A DNA stretch of 64,000 bases from Christensenella sp. UBA7703 (GTDB lineage Bacteria; Bacillota; Clostridia; Christensenellales; CAG-138): positions 9,256 to 73,255 of the forward strand of contig DLGD01000028.1 in assembly GCA_002482505.1 (NCBI GenBank), in the 5' to 3' direction. Positions 53,708 through 61,827 of the stretch are shown piece after piece. Position numbers and translations under genes: made by a program. Numbering within the stretch: the first letter of the stretch is position 1; every line of letters starts with the position of its first letter. The notes beneath the pieces are model-generated. The model was not told the origin of the DNA. It ran no database searches and saw only the letters and a program-made list of their open reading frames with translations.

Positions 53708-53766
53708 AGAACGGGATCAATAGAATACGCGATTATAGAACACATAATTACAGAACACATGATTAA
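53708..53766 (+). repeat. Tandem 15-base repeats directly upstream of the RuBisCO-like gene
   Basis: AGAATACGCGATTAT (53722-53736), AGAACACATAATTAC (53737-53751) and AGAACACATGATTAA (53752-53766) are adjacent copies. A degenerate 14-base unit AGAACGGGATCAAT (53708-53721) comes first. They end directly before the SD (AAGGA) of the gene at 53778. Confidence 0.7.
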
Positions 53767-53777
53767 GGAAAAGAAAC

Positions 53778-55022
53778 ATGTTTTTCGATCTTCCGTTTGA
53801 CAACGAAGAGAACATTCAATCCGGCGATTTTGTGATCGCAACCTACCTCGTCAGCGGCATCAGCGAGGAGGACGCGCTCGCCCGCGCAGGCCGGTTTGCA
53901 ATCGGGCAGACGGTCGGCACCTGGGTGGAACTGCCGGGGATCACGCGCGCAATGGTGGAAGGCTATCAGGCGCGGGTGCTCTCGTTGGAGCTCATTCCCG
54001 CAGAGCCCGTTTGCGCGGTGCTTCGCGTGGCGTTCCCCGCGCATAATCTGCCGAGCTTTGCAATGCTTCAAACAGCTCTGGTCGGTAACGACGTCTCCAC
54101 CGCGCTTTGCGTCAAGTTGCTGGACGTTTCGCTCACGCAAACCGCGCTGAAGCGCTTTGGCGGACCTATCCAGTCCGTGACCGGCGTGCGTGGGCTTACG
54201 GGGGTGCCGGATCGTCCGCTGGTGCTCAACATGATCAAACCCTGCATCGGCTACAGCGCCGAAGAGGGCGCAAAGCTCTTTTTCGAGAGCGCGATGGGCG
54301 GGGTAGACCTCATCAAGGACGACGAGGTGCTGGCCGAGGTTCCGATTCTTTCGGTTGCGCAGCGTGTTCGCGCATATGCGAGAGAGGCCGATCGCGTGCG
54401 GGAAGCACGCGGGACTGCGCCGGTCTATATCCCAAACATCACCGGAAGACCCAAATATATGCGCGAGACGGCGCGGATGCTCGTGGAAGAGGGCGCAAAG
54501 ATGGCGATGGTCAACTTTGTCACCACGGGGTTGGACTCGCTTGCGGAGCTGACGCAGGAGTTCGGCGAGAAGCTCGCGTTTCTTGCGCACTATGCAGGTG
54601 CGGGGATGATGAGCTCCACGTGGCTTGGCTATGCGAACCCCGTTTTACTCGGCACGCTGGCGCGGCTTGCGGGCGCGGACATGGTGATGACTATGTACCC
54701 CGGCGCACCGGGCAGCCGAGGCTATCTGGAGTTTTTGAAAACCGTACAGAAACAGAAGTTACCGCTGGGGCAGATCAAACCGATCTTCACGATGGTTGGC
54801 GGCGGGGTGACCCCGCTCAACCTTTCCGCTGTGATTCGCGAGCTCGGCAGCGATGTTGTCCTCGGCGTTGGCGGCGCGATTCAGGGGCACCCGATGGGGG
54901 CAAGAAACGGCGCAATCGCGACCATGGCGGCGGTGAATGCCGCGCATGCGGGCGTGCCGCTGGAAAAAGCGGCAAAGGATTGCCCGCCGCTGGCGGCAGT
55001 GCTCGGCGGCTACAGCAAATAG
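53778..55022 (+). CDS. RuBisCO-like protein (large-subunit fold, not a RuBisCO)
   Basis: The 414-residue protein has the RuBisCO large-subunit fold. Substrate lysine is in NMIKPCIGYS (about residue 154), and the carbamylated lysine with metal ligands is in GVDLIKDDEV (about 176-185). Phosphate-loop motifs VGGGVTPLN and GVGGAIQGHPMGARNGA are kept. The second lysine of KPK is cysteine, the loop-6 GKLEG lysine is absent (MYPGAPGSRG there), and the DHIHSG histidine is lost, so CO2 fixation is not expected. Characterised relatives enolise or decarboxylate/transcarboxylate sugar-acid phosphates, including the 3-oxo-isoapionate-4-phosphate enzymes. RpiB- and TIM-like genes follow. Confidence 0.9.
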   Translation: MFFDLPFDNEENIQSGDFVIATYLVSGISEEDALARAGRFAIGQTVGTWVELPGITRAMVEGYQARVLSLELIPAEPVCAVLRVAFPAHNLPSFAMLQTALVGNDVSTALCVKLLDVSLTQTALKRFGGPIQSVTGVRGLTGVPDRPLVLNMIKPCIGYSAEEGAKLFFESAMGGVDLIKDDEVLAEVPILSVAQRVRAYAREADRVREARGTAPVYIPNITGRPKYMRETARMLVEEGAKMAMVNFVTTGLDSLAELTQEFGEKLAFLAHYAGAGMMSSTWLGYANPVLLGTLARLAGADMVMTMYPGAPGSRGYLEFLKTVQKQKLPLGQIKPIFTMVGGGVTPLNLSAVIRELGSDVVLGVGGAIQGHPMGARNGAIATMAAVNAAHAGVPLEKAAKDCPPLAAVLGGYSK

Positions 55023-55057
55023 TTTACACAACGAAGCACAAAGGCAGGAGACAGATT

Positions 55058-55522
55058 ATGGCAAAACCAATCGTCATCGGCTGCGACAACGCGGCGGTAG
55101 AACTCAAGCACACGCTCTGCGGCGTGCTCAAGCAGCTCAACATTCCGTTTGAGGATGTCGGCGTGGAAAGCGAGACGGATCAGACGCTCTATCCTGAAGT
55201 GGCGGAGCGCGTTTGCGAAAGCATCATCGCAAGCGATTATCAAAAAGAGGGCATCATCCTCTGCGGAACAGGCATCGGCATGGCGATGACCGCGAATAAG
55301 TTCCCCGGTATCTTCGCCGCCGTGTGTCACGATTCGTTCTCGGCGGAGCGTTCGCGCCTCTCCAACAACGGAAACGTGATCTGCATGGGTGCGCGTGTGA
55401 TTGGGCCGGAGCTTGCGAAAAAGATCTTGCGCGAATGGCTCACGCTGGAGTATATCCCCGGTGGCAGCTCGCAGCCCAAGGTGGACTGCATGCGCAGCAT
55501 CGACGGCGCAAGCCGGAAGTAA
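55058..55522 (+). CDS. RpiB/LacAB-family sugar-phosphate isomerase
   Basis: The 154-residue protein has the RpiB fold with the catalytic cysteine loop ILCGTGIGMAM (about residues 67-77) and the phosphate-binding region near DSFSAERSRLSNN. The usual N-terminal GCDHAG is GCDNAA, so a canonical substrate-contact histidine is asparagine; this suggests a substrate other than ribose 5-phosphate. RpiB relatives act on D-erythrulose 4-phosphate in erythritol catabolism. SD AGGAG lies upstream. Confidence 0.88.
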   Translation: MAKPIVIGCDNAAVELKHTLCGVLKQLNIPFEDVGVESETDQTLYPEVAERVCESIIASDYQKEGIILCGTGIGMAMTANKFPGIFAAVCHDSFSAERSRLSNNGNVICMGARVIGPELAKKILREWLTLEYIPGGSSQPKVDCMRSIDGASRK

Positions 55523-55556
55523 CCACAACAACGACGAGCGGAAGGCAGAGAACACG

Positions 55557-56333
55557 ATGAAACCCCTACTCATGGGCACCAATCTCAAGATGTACAAGAC
55601 CGCCGGGCAGACGCAGGCGTATTTGAGCGCGCTGCAGACGCTCACGCAGGATCTGCGCGCGCAAACCACGCTGTTTGTGATTCCGTCCTATCCTGCGCTG
55701 GAGCGCGCGGCAAACACGGTCAAGGACAAAGCGATTCTCCTCGGCGCACAAAACATGCATCCGGAAGAGCAAGGCCAGTTCACGGGCGAGGTTTCCCCGC
55801 TGATGCTACAGGAGTTTGGTCTGGACATTGTGGAAATCGGGCACAGCGAACGCAGGCATGTCTTCGGCGAAACGGACGAGCAGGAGAACAAAAAGGTAGT
55901 CAGCGCGCTGAATCACGGCTTTACCGCGCTGCTCTGCGTTGGCGAGACGGCGGAGCAAAAGGCGGCGGGGATCGCGGACGAAGTGCTCGCCATGCAACTC
56001 AAGATCGGCCTTCGCGGCGTGCTGCCCGAGCAGGCGGCGCGCATTTGGGTGGCTTACGAGCCGGTTTGGGCAATCGGCGTCAACGGCGTGCCAGCCCCGG
56101 CGGACTATGTCAAGGAGCGACATGCAAGCATCCGGCGTATCCTCGGCGAACTTTTTTTACTCACGGAAATCCCCGTACTCTACGGCGGCAGCGTAAACCC
56201 GCAGAACGCGGAGGAGCTGATCGTCCAGCCGAACGTGGACGGGCTGTTTACCGGGCGCGCGGCCTGGGATGCGGAAAACTTTAACGCGCTGATTCGGCAG
56301 GTGCTGCCGCTCTGGCAGCGCAAGCAAGCTTAA
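55557..56333 (+). CDS. Triose-phosphate-isomerase-like enzyme
   Basis: The 258-residue TIM barrel keeps the catalytic residues: Lys in GTNLKMYKT (residues 7-15), His in VEIGHSERRHVFGE, Glu in AYEPVWAIG and the phosphate loop GGSVNPQNAEELI. The N-terminal consensus GNWKMN is GTNLKMY, a marked change at the active-site mouth. A second TIM in a catabolic operon, next to RpiB, recalls EryH-type L-erythrulose-1-phosphate isomerase. The ATG follows GGAAGG. Confidence 0.88.
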   Translation: MKPLLMGTNLKMYKTAGQTQAYLSALQTLTQDLRAQTTLFVIPSYPALERAANTVKDKAILLGAQNMHPEEQGQFTGEVSPLMLQEFGLDIVEIGHSERRHVFGETDEQENKKVVSALNHGFTALLCVGETAEQKAAGIADEVLAMQLKIGLRGVLPEQAARIWVAYEPVWAIGVNGVPAPADYVKERHASIRRILGELFLLTEIPVLYGGSVNPQNAEELIVQPNVDGLFTGRAAWDAENFNALIRQVLPLWQRKQA

Positions 56334-56435
56334 GACATCCGCAAAAGAAAATAGAAAGCCAAACATATAGTACGGCTGCTTCGGCAATGTGGTGAGTTTT
56401 TAGACACTAAGAACAGAATGGAAAGAGAAACACGT

Positions 56436-57053
56436 ATGGAACAGGCGAAAAAACGCGGCGAACTCTACGCGCTCCTCAACATGGCGGCACAGCGTGCCTA
56501 TGCGCGCGGCATCCAGACCGGCAGCGGCGGCAACCTCTCCGCGCGGGACGTGGAGGCGGGGCAAATGATCGTGAAAGCCAGCGGCGGCTCGTTTGCGGAC
56601 TGCACGAGCGAAGGCGAAGGCTTTGTCGTGACCAAGCTGGGCGGAGAACGCATCTGCGAAACCGACCCGAAGCCCACCCGTGAAGTGGTGCTCCACGGCA
56701 TGCTCTATACGCTTTTGCCAATGATCGGCGGCGTGATGCATTGCCACAGCCCGTGGGCGGTTGCCTATGCCTATCGGCATGATGTGCTGCCGATGACCAC
56801 GCAGCATGTCAAGCTCAAACTCGGACACGACATTCCGATTCTCAACGTCGATTCTCCGATGCTGCTTGCTGAGCACGTTCCCCTTGTGCGCCAGTTGTTT
56901 GAAGAAAACCCGAAGCTGACAGCGTTTATTCTGCGTGGGCACGGCGTGGTTGCAATCGGGAAGGACATCATCGAAGCGGAGCACACCGCAGAACTCGTGG
57001 AAGAAACCGCGCAGATTGCTTCCCTGCGCGAAATTCTGGATCACAAAGCGTGA
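56436..57053 (+). CDS. Class II aldolase/adducin-family protein (FucA/OtnC-like)
   Basis: The 205-residue zinc enzyme has the class II aldolase fold: GSGGNLSARD near residue 27, the PTREVVLHGMLY segment with candidate catalytic Glu, HCHS (two zinc His) and RGHGVVAIG (third His). Relatives split fuculose-type 1-phosphates or decarboxylate 3-oxo-tetronate 4-phosphate (OtnC). The ATG at 56436 is preceded by GGAAAGAGA; an ATG at 56418 has no SD. It ends the catabolic gene row before the regulator. Confidence 0.85.
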   Translation: MEQAKKRGELYALLNMAAQRAYARGIQTGSGGNLSARDVEAGQMIVKASGGSFADCTSEGEGFVVTKLGGERICETDPKPTREVVLHGMLYTLLPMIGGVMHCHSPWAVAYAYRHDVLPMTTQHVKLKLGHDIPILNVDSPMLLAEHVPLVRQLFEENPKLTAFILRGHGVVAIGKDIIEAEHTAELVEETAQIASLREILDHKA

Positions 57054-57135
57054 ATCGCAATCCTCCGAATGCCCGTTTATGCGGGATACGGCCTGTTTTG
57101 CGAAAAAATCGATCGATTGCGTGATTCACGCGGAA

Positions 57136-57163
57136 ACGGATTGTATGCTATAATACAATCCGT
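57136..57163 (+). promoter_or_regulatory. GntR promoter with perfect 11-bp inverted repeat
   Basis: ACGGATTGTAT (57136-57146), GCTATA, ATACAATCCGT (57153-57163) form a perfect dyad. The -10 TATAAT (57149-57154, extended by TGC) lies at its centre. This is a strong candidate operator for autoregulation by the GntR protein encoded 24 bases later. Confidence 0.75.
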
Positions 57164-57187
57164 AATCATCCTTTGGGAGGAAGCAGT

Positions 57188-57904
57188 ATGCCGAAGAAAC
57201 CGGATCTGCCCGTTGCGAAAATTCAACTGAACAACAAGCGCATGAGCGAGCTGATCTGCGAGCAGATATCGGACTGGATCATGGACGGTACGCTGGAGGC
57301 AGGCCAGCGCATCAGCGAGGACGAACTTGCGGAGCGTTTCGGCGTGAGCCGCATGCCCGTGCGAGAGGCGGTGCGTATGCTCTGCGCAAAGGGACTGATG
57401 CAGAGCATCCCCTACGTCGGCAGCTCGGTGCGAAAACTCTCCAACGACGAGATTCGTGAGGTCTATCTGCTCAGAAGCGTACTGGAACCGCTCGCAGGGC
57501 GCATCTCCGCGAGCCAGATTACGCCGGACGAGCTCAAGCAATTGCTCGCCTTGCAGGAACAGCTGGAGGCATACGGGCAAAAACCGATCAGCCTGGAGAC
57601 CAGCAAACAGATGTATCAACTCAACCGCGAGTTTCACATGAGCATGTATCGTCCCTGCCGGATGGATCGCCTGATTCAAATGATCGATTCCCTTTGGGAC
57701 AGCATCGCCTATCTTCGTATGCGCACCGCGTTCAATCCAAAGTATCCGGAGCAGATGCAGGAAGAGCACAGGCGCTATATCTCTTTGCTGGAACAGAAAA
57801 AAGGGGACGACCTTGCCCGCCACCTGGAAGAGAACCTGCGGCGGCATGTCGGCTCGTTTCCCGCAAACGGTTCTGCCGTAAGCGCGGAAGAAAAGGTGAA
57901 ATAA
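57188..57904 (+). CDS. GntR-family regulator, FCD (FadR) subfamily
   Basis: The 238-residue regulator has an N-terminal winged helix (ISEDELAERFGVSRMPVREAVRMLCAKGL, residues about 44-72) and an all-helical FCD effector domain with likely metal/ligand residues in EVYLLRSVLEP, NREFHMSMY and EEHRRYISLL. It probably senses a sugar acid or phosphate of the pathway. The ATG at 57188 follows GGGAGG. It has its own promoter with a dyad, and a terminator follows. Confidence 0.9.
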   Translation: MPKKPDLPVAKIQLNNKRMSELICEQISDWIMDGTLEAGQRISEDELAERFGVSRMPVREAVRMLCAKGLMQSIPYVGSSVRKLSNDEIREVYLLRSVLEPLAGRISASQITPDELKQLLALQEQLEAYGQKPISLETSKQMYQLNREFHMSMYRPCRMDRLIQMIDSLWDSIAYLRMRTAFNPKYPEQMQEEHRRYISLLEQKKGDDLARHLEENLRRHVGSFPANGSAVSAEEKVK

Positions 57905-57933
57905 TGCCTATCAATTAAACAACACCAAAACAC

Positions 57934-57968
57934 AAGCCGTCCGGCGAACCGGACGGCTTTTTCTTTCT
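57934..57968 (+). terminator. Terminator of the GntR gene
   Basis: AGCCGTCCGG-CGAA-CCGGACGGCT, a perfect 10-bp stem, is followed by TTTTCTTTCTC. Confidence 0.9.
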
Positions 57969-58045
57969 CTTTGTACCCTGCTTTGCATGTCGTAAAAAAG
58001 GCTTTTGTGAGAAAATCCGCACACGAAGTGCGTAATGTTTGCTTC

Positions 58046-59041
58046 TTATTTTACCCGCCAGCGGATTGCATCCACGCGCGCCGTTGCCTCCAAGACGATG
58101 CGCTTTGGCTGTTTTTCGAAGAACTCGACCACCGGCTCGTTTTTCACGATGTTCCAGATACCCGCTACCCGCCCGTTGACCGCGACGGATGGATTGCAGA
58201 TGCCGGATTTTAGAATGAGCTTACTCTTGTGCTCGGCGGGTATCACCGCGCCGCGATCCGCATAGGAGACGATGTAAGGGTCAAACCCCGAAAGCAGAGT
58301 GAGTTCGGGAATATCCCCGGTCTCGATCTCATCAGTGCAAAAATAACGGGTGCCGTTGTGCTCAAACTGCACAAGATCATCCAGCGGGAGCTTTTTGAGT
58401 ACGTTTGCCTCCGCCTTCCAGAACCCGAGGAACCAGGCGGCATCCGCCAGCGTCGCGGGGCCATAGGCCGCAAAAAACCGGCGCACAAGGCGCGGGAGCA
58501 CCTCTTCAAACGTCTCTGTGGGTTCGGCGGAGATCAGGTCAAAATCCCGGCTGGTCATGTCGCGAAAGGCAACCCTGCCCTGACGCGCGAGATAGACGAA
58601 TATCCCGCCCCAGGGCGAGAACAGCGCGTCGATCATCTCGCCGCCATATTGCCCGGAGAAGATGCGCCGAAACTCCGCGCGGGAATTTACCCCGTCCTCC
58701 ATATAGCGAACCACATCGTTGGCGATCTCTTCCAAGACCGCCTTGCCGAACAGGCCGGACAGATAGGATTCCCCCGGATGCAGCGCCAGCAGTTCCGGCA
58801 CGTCGTCGTAGACCACGCCGTGGAGCGTGCCGCGATAGAGCCATGTCTTTGTCAGCCGCGTTTTCCATCCTGCGATGTCCGCGCCGCGAATCAGCGCGGA
58901 AAACGCCACGTTGCGGTAAAACCAGCTGTGCAGCCCCATCAACTCGTGCGAGAGTGTATCCAGCTCCCGGCAGGTGCGGGAGAGGTATAGCCCGTGCATG
59001 CGCCTGCGGAGGATCTGCTCCGTTTGTTCCTGCTGTGTCAT
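58046..59041 (-). CDS. Winged-helix DNA-binding domain protein (HTH_42, AlkZ/YcaQ-like)
   Basis: The 331-residue protein matches the HTH_42 family, whose characterised members AlkZ and YcaQ are DNA glycosylases that unhook interstrand crosslinks or remove bulky bases. The start (ILRRRMHGLYLSRTC) and the middle part (FFAAYGPATLADAAWFLGFW) fit the family. The diagnostic QxQ/QxD catalytic motif is not obvious; this part reads GLHSWFYRNV, so activity is uncertain and it may be a different subgroup. The ATG at 59041 follows AGAGGG. Confidence 0.72.
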   Translation of the reverse strand: MTQQEQTEQILRRRMHGLYLSRTCRELDTLSHELMGLHSWFYRNVAFSALIRGADIAGWKTRLTKTWLYRGTLHGVVYDDVPELLALHPGESYLSGLFGKAVLEEIANDVVRYMEDGVNSRAEFRRIFSGQYGGEMIDALFSPWGGIFVYLARQGRVAFRDMTSRDFDLISAEPTETFEEVLPRLVRRFFAAYGPATLADAAWFLGFWKAEANVLKKLPLDDLVQFEHNGTRYFCTDEIETGDIPELTLLSGFDPYIVSYADRGAVIPAEHKSKLILKSGICNPSVAVNGRVAGIWNIVKNEPVVEFFEKQPKRIVLEATARVDAIRWRVK

Positions 59042-59470
59042 GGGGCCCTCTTTTCATGTCGTTGTTGATTGCCGATGCACAAATCGGTGGAAGAACACAT
59101 TGCGCTTTAGAAACAGTATACCGCAAAACCGCATATGGGGTGAAGAGCCGAAGCGGCAAGATTTCGCAATGCCAAGATAGTTATATGAATCGCCAATATT
59201 GACAAATGACAGAGCGGAAAGAATCTGCAATACTCATATTAGCGGGAGAAACCGCATCAAAAACACGCTGCAAGATTGCGTACTTTTCCGTTATCAAAAG
59301 CAAGCAAGTAAAAATACCACGCATCTTTTGTTTCGAAAACACACAGCTAAATCAAGAAAACTCTTAAAGCAAAACAGAAAAGAGCGCAGGCGCGCAAGAA
59401 ATCTACAAAACACACTAGAATGCAAACTAGAAAAGAGCGCTAGCGCGCAAGAAATATGGAGGATAGTCCG
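59042..59470. repeat. Rhamnose operon upstream region with 26-base direct repeats
   Basis: No gene is supported here. GAAAAGAGCGC-AG-GCGCGCAAGAAAT (59377-59402) and the same with TA in the middle (59430-59455) are direct repeats, 24 of 26 identical and 53 bases apart. Each contains a small dyad around GCGC. The second copy ends directly before the SD of rhaA. A TTGACA at 59199-59204 has no well-spaced -10. Confidence 0.6.
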
Positions 59471-60730
59471 GTGAGCCATGTGAAGAATCAGCAGGGGTTT
59501 GAAATTGCAAAGGAAGCATACGCGGCCGTGGGGGTCGATGTAGAGGCGGCAATCTTGCGGGCGGATGCGATTCCGGTGTCGATGCATTGCTGGCAGGGGG
59601 ATGACGTCATCGGCTTCGATGGCTCCGATTCGCTTTCCGGCGGCATCCAGACGACGGGCAACTACCCCGGGCGTGCGCGCACGCCGGAAGAACTCCGCGC
59701 GGACATCGACAAGGCGATTTCGCTGATTCCCGGCAAAACGAAGCTCAATATTCACGCCTGCTATGCCGAGAAGAACGGCAAAGCGGTCGATCGCGACGCG
59801 TACACCATCGCGGAGTTTGAAAACTGGCTGAGCTGGGCAAAGACGGGCAAGATCGGTCTCGATTTTAACCCGACCTATTTTTCGCACCCCATGATGGACG
59901 GGGATTTTTCACTGAGCAGCTTTGATGAGACAAAGCGCCGCTTCTGGGTGGAGCACGGCAAGCGCAGCCTGGAGATCGCGGGCGCGTTTGCGGCGGGTAC
60001 GGGACAACCATGCACGGTGAATTTTTGGATGCCGGACGGCTACAAAGACACCTGTGCGGATACGGTAAAGCACCGCGAGATCATGACCCGTTCGCTGGAT
60101 GAAATCTTCTCCACTCCCTATGACAAACATGCGGTTCTTGCCTCGATGGAGAGCAAGCTTTTCGGCCTCGGCGTGGAGAGCCACACGGTCGCAAGCCACG
60201 AGTACTCGCTTGGGTATGCCATCAGCCGGAAGGTGCTCTATACGCTGGACGCGGGACATTTTCATCCGACCGAGGTCATCAGCGCGAAGATTTCCGCCGT
60301 GCTGCAGTTTCTCGACCAGATACTGCTGCATGTCAGCCGCGGTGTGCGCTGGGACAGCGACCACGTGATTACGCTCGACGACGAGCTGCAGCGGATCATG
60401 GACGAGATCGTCTGGAACAACTACGACAAACGCGTGTTCATCGGGCTGGATTATTTTGACGCGTCGATCAACCGGATCGCGGCCTGGGCGGTCGGCATGC
60501 GCAACGCCAGAAAAGCGATTTTGAACGCGTGCCTGGCTCCCGTGGATGCCATCCGCGCCGCCGAGTACAGCGGGGACTATACCGCGCGGTTGGCACGGCT
60601 GGAAGATCGCAAGACGCTGCCGTTTGGCCTCGTCTGGGCCTATTATTGTGAGACAAAAGGAATCGCGCCCGATGGCGCCTGGCTGGACGAAGTGAAGGCC
60701 TACGAGCGGGACGTGCTGAGCCGCCGCTAA
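59471..60730 (+). CDS. rhaA: L-rhamnose isomerase
   Basis: The 419-residue enzyme converts L-rhamnose to L-rhamnulose. Segments such as SMHCWQGDDVIGFD, GKTKLNIHACYAE, LDFNPTYFSHPM, DAGHFHPTE and DSDHVITLDDEL include the conserved metal ligands. I chose GTG at 59471 because GGAGG (59458-59462) lies 8 bases before it. The in-frame ATG at 59456 starts only two bases before this SD and has no SD of its own. Confidence 0.95.
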   Translation: MSHVKNQQGFEIAKEAYAAVGVDVEAAILRADAIPVSMHCWQGDDVIGFDGSDSLSGGIQTTGNYPGRARTPEELRADIDKAISLIPGKTKLNIHACYAEKNGKAVDRDAYTIAEFENWLSWAKTGKIGLDFNPTYFSHPMMDGDFSLSSFDETKRRFWVEHGKRSLEIAGAFAAGTGQPCTVNFWMPDGYKDTCADTVKHREIMTRSLDEIFSTPYDKHAVLASMESKLFGLGVESHTVASHEYSLGYAISRKVLYTLDAGHFHPTEVISAKISAVLQFLDQILLHVSRGVRWDSDHVITLDDELQRIMDEIVWNNYDKRVFIGLDYFDASINRIAAWAVGMRNARKAILNACLAPVDAIRAAEYSGDYTARLARLEDRKTLPFGLVWAYYCETKGIAPDGAWLDEVKAYERDVLSRR

Positions 60731-60774
60731 AAAACGCAAAGACTGATCCGATCACAAAAACGGAGGTACAACAG

Positions 60775-61827
60775 ATGAACGACTTTTTGTCGAACTATAA
60801 CACTCTTTTAAATGATTACGCGCGGCTTTCGCAGGGCGCAGGCGCGCGGCGGGACTATGTGCAAGGCGGCGGCGGCAACACCTCCGTCAAGCTGGATGAG
60901 CGCCTCATGGCGGTCAAGGCCTCCGGCTTTTGCCTGAGCGATGTGAAGCCAGACAGCGCGTATGCGGTGATGGACTATTCTGCGATCCGTGCGTTTTACC
61001 GCGGGCACGAAGCAAGCGACTTTGAGGATGCCGAAAAGGCGGGTTCCGAACAGGCGAAGGCAAACACCATCGCGGTGGAGGGCCTTGCCGCGCTGCGTCC
61101 CTCTGTCGAAGCGGGCTTTCATTCGCTGCTGGGCACGTTTGTGATCCACAGTCACAGCGTCTACGCAAATCTTGCGTGCTGTGCGGAGGAGATGCAGCAG
61201 GTTTTGACCGAGGCGCTTGCGGGCGCGGACTTCTCCTGGGGCTTGGTGCCGTATATCGATCCCGGCGCGCGGCTCTCGTTCGCGATTCGGGACGAGATGG
61301 ATCGTGTAGCACGCGAAACGGGCAAAATACCCACCGTATTGTTCATGCAAAATCATGGTTTGATCGTTCACGAAGAAACTGCGGATGCGGCGCTTTTGCT
61401 GCACGATGCGGTGAACGCGCGCCTTGCCGCGCACTTCGGCGTGGCGGCGGACGCGTTTTTGCAGATGGATTTGGAAGCGTACATCGAGCAGCGCCTGCGC
61501 GCGCGCCGGTATGACGCGTCGTTCTTCATCGACACACCACTCTATCCCGACCAGATGGTATTTTTCATCGGCACGCTCGGCTTTGGCGCGGGTGCGGCAC
61601 AGGAGGGCAGCGCGCAGCTTGACCTGAGCACGGGCGCTCTTTCGTTTGGCATTCCCGTGGCGCAATCGCGTGTGATTACGGAAACGCTAGCTGCGGTACT
61701 CTTCATTCAGGAACAAATTGAGAAAAAAGGCTACACCCTCTCGACCATGGGCGAACAGGCCAAGCGCTTCATCGCCAACTGGGAGAGTGAAAAATACAGA
61801 AAATCGCTGCTGGGAGCAAAGGCATGA
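60775..61827 (+). CDS. Rhamnulose-1-phosphate aldolase-type class II aldolase (RhaE N-terminal-like)
   Basis: The 350-residue protein has a class II aldolase domain with VQGGGGNTSVKL (residues about 28-39), VIHSHSVYAN (zinc histidines) and FMQNHGLIVH (third His). A C-terminal extension of about 100 residues is as in the COG3347 proteins. In RhaE this unit is fused to a dehydrogenase; here it is separate. It would split L-rhamnulose 1-phosphate into DHAP and L-lactaldehyde. The stop overlaps rhaB (ATGA). Confidence 0.85.
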   Translation: MNDFLSNYNTLLNDYARLSQGAGARRDYVQGGGGNTSVKLDERLMAVKASGFCLSDVKPDSAYAVMDYSAIRAFYRGHEASDFEDAEKAGSEQAKANTIAVEGLAALRPSVEAGFHSLLGTFVIHSHSVYANLACCAEEMQQVLTEALAGADFSWGLVPYIDPGARLSFAIRDEMDRVARETGKIPTVLFMQNHGLIVHEETADAALLLHDAVNARLAAHFGVAADAFLQMDLEAYIEQRLRARRYDASFFIDTPLYPDQMVFFIGTLGFGAGAAQEGSAQLDLSTGALSFGIPVAQSRVITETLAAVLFIQEQIEKKGYTLSTMGEQAKRFIANWESEKYRKSLLGAKA

